The notes under the pieces were generated by a model. That model ran no database searches and was not told the DNA's origin. It saw nothing but the letters and a program-made list of their open reading frames with translations. Shown here piece by piece: positions 35,528-47,586 of a stretch of 64,000 nucleotides of DNA. A program made the position numbers and the translations under genes. This stretch comes from Clavelina lepadiformis. Lineage: Eukaryota > Chordata > Ascidiacea > Aplousobranchia > Clavelinidae. The stretch's first letter is position 1; each line of letters opens with the position of its first letter. The DNA is taken from positions 3,164,501-3,228,500 of the forward strand of contig NC_135247.1 of assembly GCF_947623445.1 (NCBI RefSeq), written 5' to 3'.

Positions 35528-37888
35528 GTATTAATGTTAAAACTTGATTAACAGTAGGCATTACCGTGCATAACAGGTTTTTATAAGTTAGTTTTGAAGT
35601 CAGAATGTTGGCAAAGAAGTCAGTAATTAGCTTGTAGAGCTCATAAATACGCGAACTAGGTTTGGTACACCGCCAGACTATCATTTCAACTTGTGATGAC
35701 ATTGGGCAAAGATTGTAAAACTAAGCTTTCACATGTTCGGTGGAACTGTAGAGTAGTTCCCAATTTCAGCAACGCCACAAAACATCAAATAAAAATGCAT
35801 CAATCGGAAAATGCACACAAACAAGCTTGGCAAGCGTAACTTGAGTAGTGAAGCTAAGTCGTCGAAATTAATTCATGCGAGAATTTTTAAGTTGGAAGAT
35901 AATTCCCTTTTCACGCCACACTTAGAAAATAATGTACGCAGGGTGGCATAAGAGAGAAAAAAACGGTCAGATTTTTCATGTAAGGTTGTCAAGTTTTTTA
36001 CCCAATGCCGGATATTTAACAAGTTTAGTTCTACAAACCGACTGCAAAAGCAATAACTAACCAACGAACCTTTTTTTGATGAAAACTGAGCTGGGATGAA
36101 CGTATTTTCGAATGAAGACAAAGCTCATTTGTTAGTTATCAAGTTCATTTCTTACCACTGCGCAGGATTGCGGTATACTCGTAAAGTTGGTGCAAAATTT
36201 CAAATGAACAGTAAGTTTTTTGTACTTGTATTACAACTTTCGTTATTAATACTGCTTTTCTTAAAACCGGCGAGAAAATTTCAGATAAAATCAGTTTATG
36301 CCACTTCGAATCGTATAAACCGATGTTATATAAACCATTTCGAATCTAGTATTAAGCAACGTCTTACCGGCCAGTATTGCAATCAGACAACAGACCCTTG
36401 AGGATATCATAAACCTTAAATACCGCTGTATTACGAAAATCATACACATCGTAACTGGCAGTGGGTGAGAATATCATGATGTATAATCTATACTGTAATT
36501 TAAAACTAATTTTAATTTCCTATTGATTTTATAGCCCGGGGACAGTACGCTTTGTGGCCATTAGTTCTCTAATCTTTTATCATCGCTTCCTGCGCGCTCT
36601 TTGTACGCTCTGTTTTGTATGATATTTATAGGAACTGGAATTGGAACAAAGTTTAAGTATAGGACTAAGCCTTGTGCTGCTGTAATAGGTTCGATTCTTC
36701 ACCGACTTGATTGGAACATAAACGGTGCTGATGTTGTTCCTATACCGAGTAGCCTATTTGTACAAGTATATACGGTGCTGTCTGTCATCACTTAATTGGC
36801 AAATATTCCTATATGCAGATAAATTTTATCGCATTAAAAACCAGGTAATTTTGGTTGGAAGCAACAAGATTTTTCGTTTTAAAGCAAATATGTTGGAGAA
36901 GCGCGACGTCCTTAAGACCATCAAACGAAACAGAGATTGGGAGAATCTTGAGTCTAAACGTTTATTGAGTAAAATAACACACATAACGCTCATTCGATAA
37001 AACCCGTTTTAGTTCAAACCATACACACTATATTAGTCGTATTAGATAAAAAGGCTAAAGTAATCATTATTATAGGTATGACGTAAAAACTAAAAATTAT
37101 CGCAAGAGTTTAATTAAACAGCAACTTGCCGATTTCCCAAGAAATAAATATAAGCGGCTTAAAAATACCCAGGTGTGCCAACAATACCGACGGGTAACAA
37201 TGGATAAGTATTTGTCACATTTACCTATTTTATACGGACAAAGCCCTCGTACAGAAGCAAGAATAACAAAAAAAAGTTTATGGTGTTAATCGAATTCTGA
37301 AACCTCCCTTGAAATGTTTTAGCCATAGTTTGTAACATACATAAGACCTCAGAAGAATACGATGAGCAAAAACCATATAAGATCCTGTCTTAGAATACTG
37401 TATATGACAAATACATTATAATATAGCGCGGAAGTTGATACTTGACATGGACTACGCCCTTAAACTTGATTACTAGAGCATTACGCTCAAAACGTTAAAA
37501 AAATAAACACAATGAAAAAAATCATTATAAACTAATCTAAAATATCATATGATAAACACATATCTTTGTGCAATATACTAAACTAAAACTAACGATAGAA
37601 AAACAAAAAAGAAACGCAGTGGAGCTTCCAAGACTGAATTTGTTCCAAGAACAAATGCGGTATATATGACTCTTTATGCAGAAATACTGCGTCGATGTAC
37701 AATTTTCCATCTAGCACTGAGATTTTAAAACATTATCAACATGTACTCGTGAACGTTTCCACATGAAACATATGAAGCGTTATTTTTAGTACAAACATAA
37801 CTTCTAAACTTTAGTATTGCCATAAAAATTAGTTCTAAAGAAATAAAATCAAGTAACTTTTTGTTGCCAACAGCAGAGTGAAGATTGA
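35528..37888. other. Intergenic DNA downstream of scramblase A
   Basis: AT-rich, with only short reading frames lacking good splice context. I see no element ends, RNA genes or recognisable coding exons. The 3' UTR of scramblase A must extend into the high end. Confidence 0.45.
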
Positions 37889-40800
37889 TCATTGCTGGTT
37901 CTGGTTCTCGAAGAACATCATATCCTGAAAAATACGTTGTTAACTTCCATAGCTTGCTTTTTACTATAAAGTAATGTAGGCCATGCATGTCATTGATTAC
38001 GCCATTGTTGTCATCGAAGATGGATAATAATTAAATTAATCAATAATTAATCGTGCTTGATGTGAAATATTTCTGCACGAGTTAAGCACTGCTCAATGAG
38101 ATGCAGCTATATTCAAGTTATTTTAAAATCTCATCTTTACCAACCATATAGCGAACATTTCGTTTACATGTTAAAACACATATACGATGAGCTTAAGTGC
38201 GTAAATAAACACAATGCGCAAATCTGCATGTCTGGGACCGTAAACGCACGTGGAAAACTAAAACTACTCTATCTTAGAGTGCAGGTAAATTCTACTTACA
38301 ATGAGGAACGTCGCACCCAGCAGAACCGCTTTCATCTTTACGTCCAAATCCATTGGAACTGAAACATGAGGAAATGGTGATAAAACTTTTATAGTCGCAC
38401 TGTGTTCACGTTGTAAATTCCTTGTTGAAATAACAACGCCATTGTATAAGGCGTTATCCGGTTTCAAATCACAGCCCACTTTTATATTGCGGCAATGATC
38501 GATTAACAGACATTTATTGCGTAGTGAAAGGCCGTTTACTAGAAGGTTGCTGCGTGAACTATTAAACTACATTTTAGCAAACCACTGTAAGAATATTCGA
38601 TATGTAGATTGTTTAGGTGTGTTGTTTGGACAAGTGAAGTTGTCATGAGTTATCCAGGTAAAACAGATGCCTATACGAGCTGTAGGCTATTTTTTTACAT
38701 CATTACAATGACTTATTAACATTTTTTGTGTTTCCACATATTAAGCGCTTATAAAAAGTAATCAAACGAATTTCTATGTGCTACACGCGCCATGCTTATT
38801 TCGAGAAGTTACTTTGTTGAAAAAATAAAGATCTAAAAACTTTGGAAAATAGTGATGAAGAAAAACAAAAACATATCTGAAAACTAATGAACCACGTCTG
38901 CAATCTTACTCACAGGACACTGAGAAATTGGTGGCATCTGTGAACATTTCCTTCGCGAATCCGGACCACTGTTTTGCGATCCTTCCAATGGGAGGTTGAT
39001 CAAGACTCTTCGGATGGATCTCAAACGGGAAGTCGCAGGTGCAACAGATTCCGTGGCAGATGCAGCAAGGCCCTTTGATCTTGAAGACAGTCTGACCGGA
39101 CGCATCTTTTATGTCGTAATGAGGTTTCCAAAACGACTGTCTATAAAGTAAAAATTTCATTTACTGAAAGAATATAAAAACTGTTGGTAAACATGGCTAG
39201 GAGGTTACGTATAGCCTATACATTGACACATAAATTTTTCTCAAGTCGGTAAAGCAAATGCGCAGTTTTAATTGCTTCAAGTTAACACTACCAACTATTA
39301 CAACTTTTTTTCTTCATTCAAACGGAAAAGTTTTGGCCAGTTTTTCATTTTTGCTGCTTTTGGTTGGGAATGTTCTAATGCGTAAAGGACCATATTAAGG
39401 AACAGGATATTAAAAATCACAAGAAATATTGCAGATATGCACCTGTCATATAAGAAATTGGCAATATCTTTAAAATACTATTCGACAAAGGTAAGATATT
39501 AAGTTTCAACGTTTCTTTTTGTTTGCAGCAACAAAACAAAATTGTTTGGTAGCCTATACAGTATACCCAAATTTCTGTGCATGCGCAAAAGATTTTTAAC
39601 CTTTTCTTTATTTAGATCGCAAATCTATAAATAGCGAAAATCTTACATAACATTTCTACTCCATATTGGTCTTATATACATTGTATACTTTCTACTTACG
39701 ATTGTCGTACTTGTCCAATGGGGGTCCCGACAGGAGATTCGATATCCAGATTCCAGGAGCAGTGGTCAGTATTGGCGCACCAGCAACATCCGGAGCAGCA
39801 CTTGAATGGTCTGTTGATTCTTATCACCTCCTGGTATACAGAACATGCGCTAAATTTAGCAATTTTGACTCGCACAATATATTACTTTTTGGCAACGTAT
39901 AAAAACAACTTTTGATGCTAAAACGCGTTCGGCGTTGTTTGTTCGCAAAGTGTTACGTTTTTTCTTCATTTAATATTTTTCATTGTTATTTTTATGTTTT
40001 AAATTAGTTCGTAAGCTAACGCATATACAGGGTTGAGCACATTGCAAAGGCTATTTTTAGATTTAAGTAGATGGCTGTGGCAACAAAAAATCAGAGATGA
40101 CGTGTAAAATTTTTATTCCTGGCGGTGAATGATTGAATAAAAGCTATAGTTTTATCAGTTAATTATTAAATAGTTTTAAAGAAAAAGTTTTAAGCCAACA
40201 ATAAAATTTATAGATAAACGAAACCACAGATGTTACAGCAGACGAAAGATATCTTGCTTATAATCTGAATTTTCTTCCCTTCATTTTCACTTAGAATTAG
40301 ATCAAATATAGAAGTTAACAGTACACGTAGGCTAATGTTCACTGTGGCTATTCACAAAACCTTCATTCATCACTCTATGTTGTTTTTTTAGTTTTACCTG
40401 TCCCGCGTTGTCCACTATATGCAACATGAAACCTCTTGCTTGTCCACAGCATATTCGCATGCAGAGGTCAGATTCTGTAAATATCAGAACGGGATTTGTT
40501 TTCCATTTTTGTCACAGTTTGCGAATGGCGTGAAAACAAAAAGAAATCGATCATGTACATAATGTAGAATCAAGCATGCAACACTGCGGCATTGTTACAG
40601 CGCCTGTTCCATTTTACCTTCGTAGGCAAAATAGCATTGCTGTCCGACGCTATTTTTTATTGCGTATCTGTTCTTCGTTTCAATGTTGGTAAATGCTGCA
40701 AAAAAAACCAGTTGTTTAATCACCATTATGAATCCTAACTTCAGTTACTTTATTAGCAAAAAAGGCGTTTTTTCTGTGGAATGAACGTCAGCTTCGTTGC

Positions 40801-42251
40801 TAAGTAATTTTTCGCTAAACAGTTATACGTAAACTATTATGTGTACAATTTCACGAAGGGGACACACCTTCGAATAACTCAACTTGTTGATGAACCAGTA
40901 GCTGGTCAACCTGTGTCAGGTATTCTAACCCTGGTGGGCAGCCTGGAATATTTTGAGGCATAGGCATCCACTGTTGCTGCTGGCCGGGCTGCATACCAAA
41001 TTGTGTGGGCGCTTGCTGCATGCCATACTGCTGTTGAGGCGGTGGAACCTACATGTTCGGAAGTTAGTCCATCTTTTATATCAATTGTAAACCGAAATAC
41101 TTTTTACCCACAAGATTATACACTATGATACGCTGTATACCTCTCGAAATTTTGCTTTCGTTCTCTACACCTACACACGAATATATCACGTTTGTAAGAA
41201 TGTTATAATTAAACTGCAAATTAAAGCGTAAACGTGCCCACGGAAATCATACCTCGCAGTCCGAGGATTCCGCTAATGGCAAAACGTTATCAGAAGCGTA
41301 TAGCGTGGGTCTTGCAACAAATACTGTTTTAAGAATTCCCCATCTCTGGTTCGATACATGCCACGCGCTAGCAATTTTTTTGTAATGTACTTGAGCAAGA
41401 CATTATAAGAGCGAGAAGGAATCATTGTTGTATTAATTCAGACGAATGACCTCACTACCAAGCCATGCCCACAGATCGAAGGCATGCTAACCGGAAGCGA
41501 ACAGCAAAGAGATGCTACCATATTACGTAATTACCGGTGCATAGCCTATAGTCATTGCGGTATATACCGTACAATTGTGACTACATAAACGCAAAATATG
41601 ATTAAAATAAACAAAACGTGACAACCAGTGGATATACAAACTGTTGAATTTCAATTCGCGACGCATAGTAAGCAGAAACGCATCATCAAAATAACGGAAC
41701 CAAAGATAATTTTAAATGACATAGCAGGCGTAAATATTTTAATATTGGATGCAGAATGTGTCTAAACATTTATGAACTCTATGGATAGACATTTCTTTAC
41801 AGAAAGTCTTGAACACAGTTCACTATCATATATACCCAAAAGTAGCCTATCAGCGGGTGGTGTAGGCTTATATATTATTTATGCCCTATGGCGAAATAGT
41901 AACTTATAGAGTAGGTGCTTTCCTTCACCAGAAGATTGCTACAAAGGCCAGAAGTACCCAGTCATCTCGACGCAACACCGTTGAAGCGCTTTAATTAGCC
42001 TACTACTTCAATGAGGTAAAACGGTGCTTTGAGACTGAGTGACTGACCAACTCAAACGCCTGAACATTCAATTACGCACGATCATTCCGTTACACACGAA
42101 TGATACTTTCTTGCGTCCTGCGTTATGTAGTACGGGCGAGTGGTCAAGCATTAAGTCTCAAGGTTTGTGTAAGACTTTTATTTAAACACAAAATTGATCG
42201 TGAGCGGTTTTAACATAAACTTACCCCGGCTTGCTTTTGAGGTTCGGTCAT
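37889..42251 (-). CDS. PLSCR: Phospholipid scramblase A, 8 exons, 271 aa
   Basis: Scramblase-family protein of the plasma membrane or nucleus. Calcium-triggered lipid mixing is the classic role, though debated. Exons in phase: 42251-42225, 41048-40868, 40695-40618, 40474-40398, 39830-39700, 39140-38914, 38358-38300, 37924-37889. Order: a Gln/Pro-rich head, [20 protein letters not shown], a cysteine cluster CCSGCCWC (palmitoylation-type, compare CCCPCC in human PLSCR1), a second cluster [21 protein letters not shown], the calcium-site segment [16 protein letters not shown], and a C-terminal hydrophobic helix [15 protein letters not shown]. The start is a 9-codon exon (MTEPQKQAG). It keeps every canonical feature and is the most typical of the three tandem paralogues. 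The 1.2-kb first intron (41049-42224) shows nothing notable. Confidence 0.95.
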
Positions 42252-42680
42252 TTTCCCGTTTTATAAGTCGATGTGATTCAAGTCAATTATAAATTACTAC
42301 AACTACTACCCGGTCGGATGCTAATTACAGTTTAAAAAGAAAATAAATTCTAGTAGAAACATCTCAAACTTAAAAAAGGCGTGTATGTACTAGTAAGTAA
42401 TCCACAAAGTTCTACATAGCTCACAACGTCCAAAACAAATCAGTCGTTCACCTAACACTGCTTTAAACTTGGTGGCATACTTGCATTACTTGCTTGAACC
42501 TTGTCACCCACGACTAGTATAAACGGTACGAGAGAGGCGCGGTCTTCTGCAAAAGCTTTGAGGTTCATTTAAGCGTGACACGCAGCGCAATTGCTCACCT
42601 AACGGCAATCTAAAAATGAATGTTTTGTGTCTCGTTTTCATGCTGCTGAAAACAGTGCTCAACACGATTTTTTATGCCAA

Positions 42681-44569
42681 GGATTTGACAACGATGTTAG
42701 GCTAATTTGGGGTCGCTGATTTCAAAAATGGCATTCATTTTTCTCAATTGGCTCTAGTTTTTGAGATATTTAGATTTTTCACTTACGGAAATTCAACACA
42801 TGTCACACATAACGCAATACTAAGTTTCAGGTGTCAGCCAACTGTAGTACACTTGGACAATAGTCAGAGATATAGTAAAATGCATGAATAACACAATACT
42901 AAATCAATCAGTGCGTAATAAGTTTGTTTTTATGTATAGTTGTTGGTGAATCGCTTTTTGTATGACTTTCTTTTATGGCGGACGTCAGGACAATCACGTT
43001 GAAGACTCCAGCAGTAGTCTGCCATCATGTTTTTGTCCCATCTTCCGTGGTATCTTTCTTCCATCACCTTTATGTCCTGATGAAATCTCTCCACTTGTTC
43101 TTCAGAAAAATCTCCCAAATTGTCAGGAAATGTATCCAAATGGCTGTGGAGATAGTGCACTTTAATGCTCATATTTGCCCCTACCGGATGGTAGGCCTCG
43201 AGCATATTTTCTACCAACTCAGCATAGTTTTCTACCTTGCGGTTTCCCAAAAAGTTCTTCACCACAGATACAAAAAAAGACCAAGCTTGGAATTCCACAC
43301 TGTTCATGTTTGTTCCGAAATTTGAATCTTTGATTAATTTGCGAATTAGAGGCCCATCAAAAATGCCTGCTTTCAATTTTTCGATTGTCAGTCCTGGAAA
43401 ACATCTACAAATGTATTTAAAACAATCACCATCTTTATCTAAAGCCTTTACAAATTCTTTCATCTGCCCCAGCTCTGATAAGATAATTAAGCTCCTTTTG
43501 TGTGAACGGGAGTGGAAGAGCTTTCTAAGTAATCACTAAAACTGTCACGACTTGCTTCACTATGCTTCATTTCATGCTTTACCTCAATATATTTTTCTTG
43601 CAAATGTGGCAGGGATGTAAAAACAGGTACGAGAATGCTTTTGCAGTGCTCAATCGGTCGCCCTGCTGATTTCAAGTTAGGGTACTCCCATGTACTCCTC
43701 TTGTTGCGATTGAAATCTCTGAGATTTACCATACAAAAATAACAGTCATCGTGATGGTTTTGCTGCGCTCTCCATACCATGGGCACTTCGAATTTTAAGC
43801 TTTTCTTCTTTCCATTTTTCCATAGTCTCATTTTTATTTTATTTCCATTATTTTATTTCGATTTTCCATGGTCTTATATTTTTCCAGACTCTTTATGCAG
43901 GTCTTACAAATCTTATGAGGAGCCCAAGGCTTATCTTGATCGCCAAGCTTCACTCCAAAATATGCAAGGTATACTTGATTGGCAAAATCAGTGATGTTTT
44001 TTCTTTGAATCTCAGCAGTTTACTCTCCACAAATGTAACAAAATGATTCCGGGCGGTTTACTCATCGACGTCGTGAATCGTGATGAGCTCATACTTATGT
44101 AATTGTACTTAATGGATATAGCAAGAATATATCATGCACAAAACAAGATCGTTAAAGTAAGCAAAAACATACCCATGCAACTAACCAGTTTCAAGAAGAG
44201 TAACGCTTTATACACCTACATCTCGAAAGAAGCAAACTTGATAATAGTGAGGACAGCGATTCTTGCCTTCAGTGCATTAAATATTTCAATAAATCAGCAG
44301 AAATTAGCGCATTTTTATCAGTACATCAACAAATAAGGCAGGTTTAATTAATCAGAATCACAATTGAGTCTATTCTGAGGTTCCAATCTAAACACAAACG
44401 TTAACGTGATAGCTACAACATTGTAACTAATGCCAGAAATAGTGAAAAATGCTGAAATAAAGAAAATAGCTTTATCTCGAAAACTAGAACCAATTCAGCA
44501 AAACCAATGCCAAATTCGGAATCTGCGACCTGAAATTACCCTAAATCCGTTGAAACATCGCTGACATCT
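42681..44569 (-). mobile_element. Decayed DNA transposon with ~100-bp TIRs and an uncharacterised transposase-like ORF
   Basis: Between scramblases A and B, the ends at about 42681-42771 and 44471-44569 are inverted copies of one another. Shared words include CGATGTT, GGTCGC(T/A)GATT, TTGGCATT, (C/G)AATTGG(C/T)TCTAGTTTT and GAGATA, interrupted by an indel. Exact ends and a target duplication could not be fixed. Between them lies, on the minus strand, a broken gene of a protein family repeated in many invertebrate genomes. The TIR-plus-gene layout suggests a cut-and-paste element. I cannot name the superfamily. Confidence 0.65.
42930..44046 (-). pseudogene. Broken transposase-like gene (CYICGE...EEQVERFHQDI family)
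   Basis: N-terminal Cys motifs CYICGE (about 44022-44040), HKICKTCIKSLEKYK and CYFC may bind zinc, with FEVPMVWRAQQNHHDD between the later ones. The C-terminal half has MKEFVKALDKDGD, KAGIFDGPLIRKL, WSFFVSVVKNFLGNRK, VHYLHSHLDTFPDN, EEQVERFHQDI and HGRWDKNMMADYCW. I recall this motif string from uncharacterised multi-copy proteins of Hydra and insects. An in-frame TAA follows CYICGE. A frame change falls between the part ending at 43487 and the part starting at 43463, where the family normally has about 250 more residues (recalled motifs FIDSS and ICGDLK), so an internal deletion is likely. If the family is a DDE-type transposase, two acidic residues would be in the lost part and the third is E in EEQVERF. 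This is inference. Confidence 0.6.
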
Positions 44570-45167
44570 CAAAAACAATTTTTTTTGTTGGGTGGTGAAA
44601 TCATTGCTTTCTATTAGCATTTGACTAAAAACTATGGCAGTTTGATAAATGTGCGCAAACTAGGCTTGATTAGTTGTACACATCATTGCTGTTTTGTTTC
44701 GTTTTTCAAACATATAGAACGATGAAAGCAATTGTTTATGAAACAAATCTTTTGGGCAAACAGCAATTGGTGGGCGATTGTTTTACTTTAACAACAAGTG
44801 CGGGAACGTCAAAAATAATTTGGCTTACTCCTTGCTTGTTCAAGTCTATTGTTGTGGGTTTATATATTTTATGAACAGTGCTTTAGGTTTAGGATTTTAT
44901 CATCAATTCTTTAACTCTCGCTTTTAAATGTTATATTTACGAGGATAAAAAATGGCATAACTTCACAATAGTGTCCCTTACTTCTAGACTTTATTCAAAC
45001 ACAGTGTTAAGATTACTAAAAACATTCTTTCTAAAAGTGGCACACCTCATAGAAAATGTTTAGTTGTGTATTTTTTGATGATATAACATGTTATCATTGG
45101 TAATAGATTATAATTTCAGCAATACAATTGGTTCGGAGGTTTCAAAAGCTCTTTGCCGGTCAGTTTT
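44570..45167. other. Intergenic, downstream of scramblase B
   Basis: No gene or repeat recognised. It probably includes the scramblase B 3' UTR. Confidence 0.4.
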
Positions 45168-46918
45168 TCACTCATTCTGGTGTTCGAAGAACATAAAATC
45201 CTGCATGAAGACAATAAGTCATATTTAACTTATGTCTATCTCAGTCGATAGCTGTTACAGACGACAGGCATTTTAAAGCAAGAATTCTTTATCTACTTAC
45301 TATTAAGAAGGTTGCACCAAGCAAAACTGCTTTCATTTTCACGCTCAAATCCACAGGAACTAGAGATGAGGTGGACAAAAAATTCATTAGGAAGCGGCAT
45401 AATAGCCCATCAATTTACGTTTTACTTAGCTTAGCCTTAGACACTACATAATTTGAGCGCTATCAACTTACACTGAACGGAAAAGTTGGTTGCGTTGGTG
45501 AACATTTCCTTGGCGAAACCCGACCACTGTTTTGCAATTTTCCCCACTGGGGCTTGGGTATAGTCCCCAGGATAAATGTCAAATGGGAACTCACAAGAGC
45601 AACAGATCCCTTGGCAAACGCAGCATGGACCCTTAATCTTAAAAATGGTTTTCCCCATATCGTCGATTATGTCATAATGAGGCTTCCAAAACGACTGGCT
45701 GCAAAAACAGAAAAGAAATTAACGAAAACGCATATTAATTATTATTGTTAGCACGTATTGAATGTTAGCTAAATAAAAATTTAGTTTAGTCACGTTCGTT
45801 TTACAACGTTTTTAACTTACAAATTTGAATTACGACAGATTTTACCTTTGTCTTATTTGCCCAATCACGGTGCCAACAGGTGCTTCCACGTCAATGGTGA
45901 AAGCGCAACCATCGGAGTTAGCGCACCAGCAGCACCCAGCACAACATTTGAAAGGACGATTTAAACGGATGACTTCCTGTTAAAAGTTAGAAAAGCTATA
46001 ACGTTTGCTTTTACAGTATTTGGATATAGAAAATGTATATACAGTAATACGGCTATCAGAGTTTTCAAAATTGAGTTTAACGAGTAACCTGTCCAGCGTT
46101 GTCGACGATATGCATCATAAATCCGCGATTACTTTTGCAACATATTCTCATACACAAGTCCGATTCTATAACAGTATAATACTTTAAAACACAGAAAATA
46201 TGCAATTGCTGCTATCAATATGATTGAGATGGGCAAGCAACTGAGATACCTTCATATGCGTAGTAGCATTGCTGGCCAGCGCCGTTTTTTATGGCGTACT
46301 TGTTTTTTGTTTCCACACTTGTCAAAGCTACAACAAGTAAGATTTGTTTGCGTAATTACAGTAGATGTGACGTAGCTACAACTTTTTCTAATTGGCAAAG
46401 CAGCTTGCAAACTGCTTTCAGTTTGAAACTCAGTAGGCAAGCAACCGATGCTTAATTTTGTCATTTTAAACTCATGTTTTACCTTCAAATAGCTCAACTT
46501 GCTGATGAACCAAAAGTTGGTCCAGCTGACTCAAATACTCCAGACCAGGTGGACAGCCCGGCACATTGCTTGGCATTGCCATCCACTGGTTTTGCGCTGG
46601 TTGAGACTGGCCACCAAACTGCGTCGTATCAAACCCTGACGGTGTTGGCTAAAATTAAGTTCTTTCAAAAACTTGAATTAACGGAACTAAACACTATGGA
46701 GTATGGACTACCATCTCACATTAGCTGCAGCCTAGGTGCCGTACTTGCACAATCCGTAGTTTCAGCAACGGTAGGCTGTCGTTTACTGTAGGCTACAGTA
46801 TGTTTAGGCTGTACAACCGCACCCCACAACTGGGATTTAATTTTTTGCAACTCTATTTTCATAATTTCAACCTACCACTACATGTTCTTACCAAGATTTG
46901 GTTTCGATTAGCGGCCAT
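45168..46918 (-). CDS. PLSCR: Phospholipid scramblase B, 8 exons, 265 aa
   Basis: Exons: 46918-46892, 46648-46483, 46327-46250, 46165-46089, 45976-45846, 45698-45472, 45359-45301, 45200-45168. Six exon lengths (27, 78, 77, 131, 227, 59) equal those of paralogue A and all intron phases match, so A and B are tandem duplicates. Motifs: [68 protein letters not shown] and [15 protein letters not shown]. In the calcium-site segment the first Asp and the later Asp of A (TDAT..., DLDV) are Asn and Ser, so calcium binding may be weaker. The N-terminal head is shorter. The start exon is MAANRNQIL (9 codons), found by phase and donor match to A. Confidence 0.93.
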
Positions 46919-47586
46919 ATCTGCTTCGTTTTCTACTAGTCGTAAATTTGCCTTTAACCTTTCCTTTTTATCATATAGGAAAGATCCGACCACACTTGCT
47001 TTAAATTTTGAAAACCGATTTGCAGGAATTGTTTGTTAGCATTTAAATGAAACACGTCACAGGTGTCATTATTACGCTTAAATCTATTCAAAATTTTTTA
47101 ATGATGGTGGCAGAACTTTGTTAAAATGTTTTGCTGTATTATCGTAAAGTTAAATTTTAAAATAAAACTTTCACAATATATTAACTTTTTCTGATTTTTT
47201 TTTACCAACACTTTGAGTAAAGTCATCTGCTTTGGAAATGATTTTACGAGAAGGTATAAATAAATTTCTTGTTTGCAACAAAACACACGCAATATACGAA
47301 AACTCTGCATATATCTGAAAAGGCAGTGTAGCATCTCATCATCTCTGACCCGAGTTAAATAAAAACAAAAAAACACAGTAAAAAAATATGTCATTATGTT
47401 ATCAACGCATGGAAATCACTAACAGTCAATCAATCAACTAAAGTACTAAACGGTAAAAAATTGATCACAATTTGCATTTTTCATCGTTCTTTTCCCATAT
47501 TTTCGGCCTTTTTAAGAGTCACTCCTTGTAGCCGTATACGTGACCTTCTGCAGTAAAGTTTAGATGTAAAATGCGCCGAACATCAA
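46919..47586. other. Intergenic between scramblases B and C
   Basis: 668 bases of AT-rich sequence holding the scramblase B promoter and C 3' UTR. Nothing else is recognised. Confidence 0.4.

Noticed and set aside
36096-36401. 101-codon plus-strand frame with a signal-like hydrophobic stretch
   Set aside because: No partner exons and no recognisable motif. The internal ATG overlaps a donor-like sequence. Likely random in AT-rich DNA.
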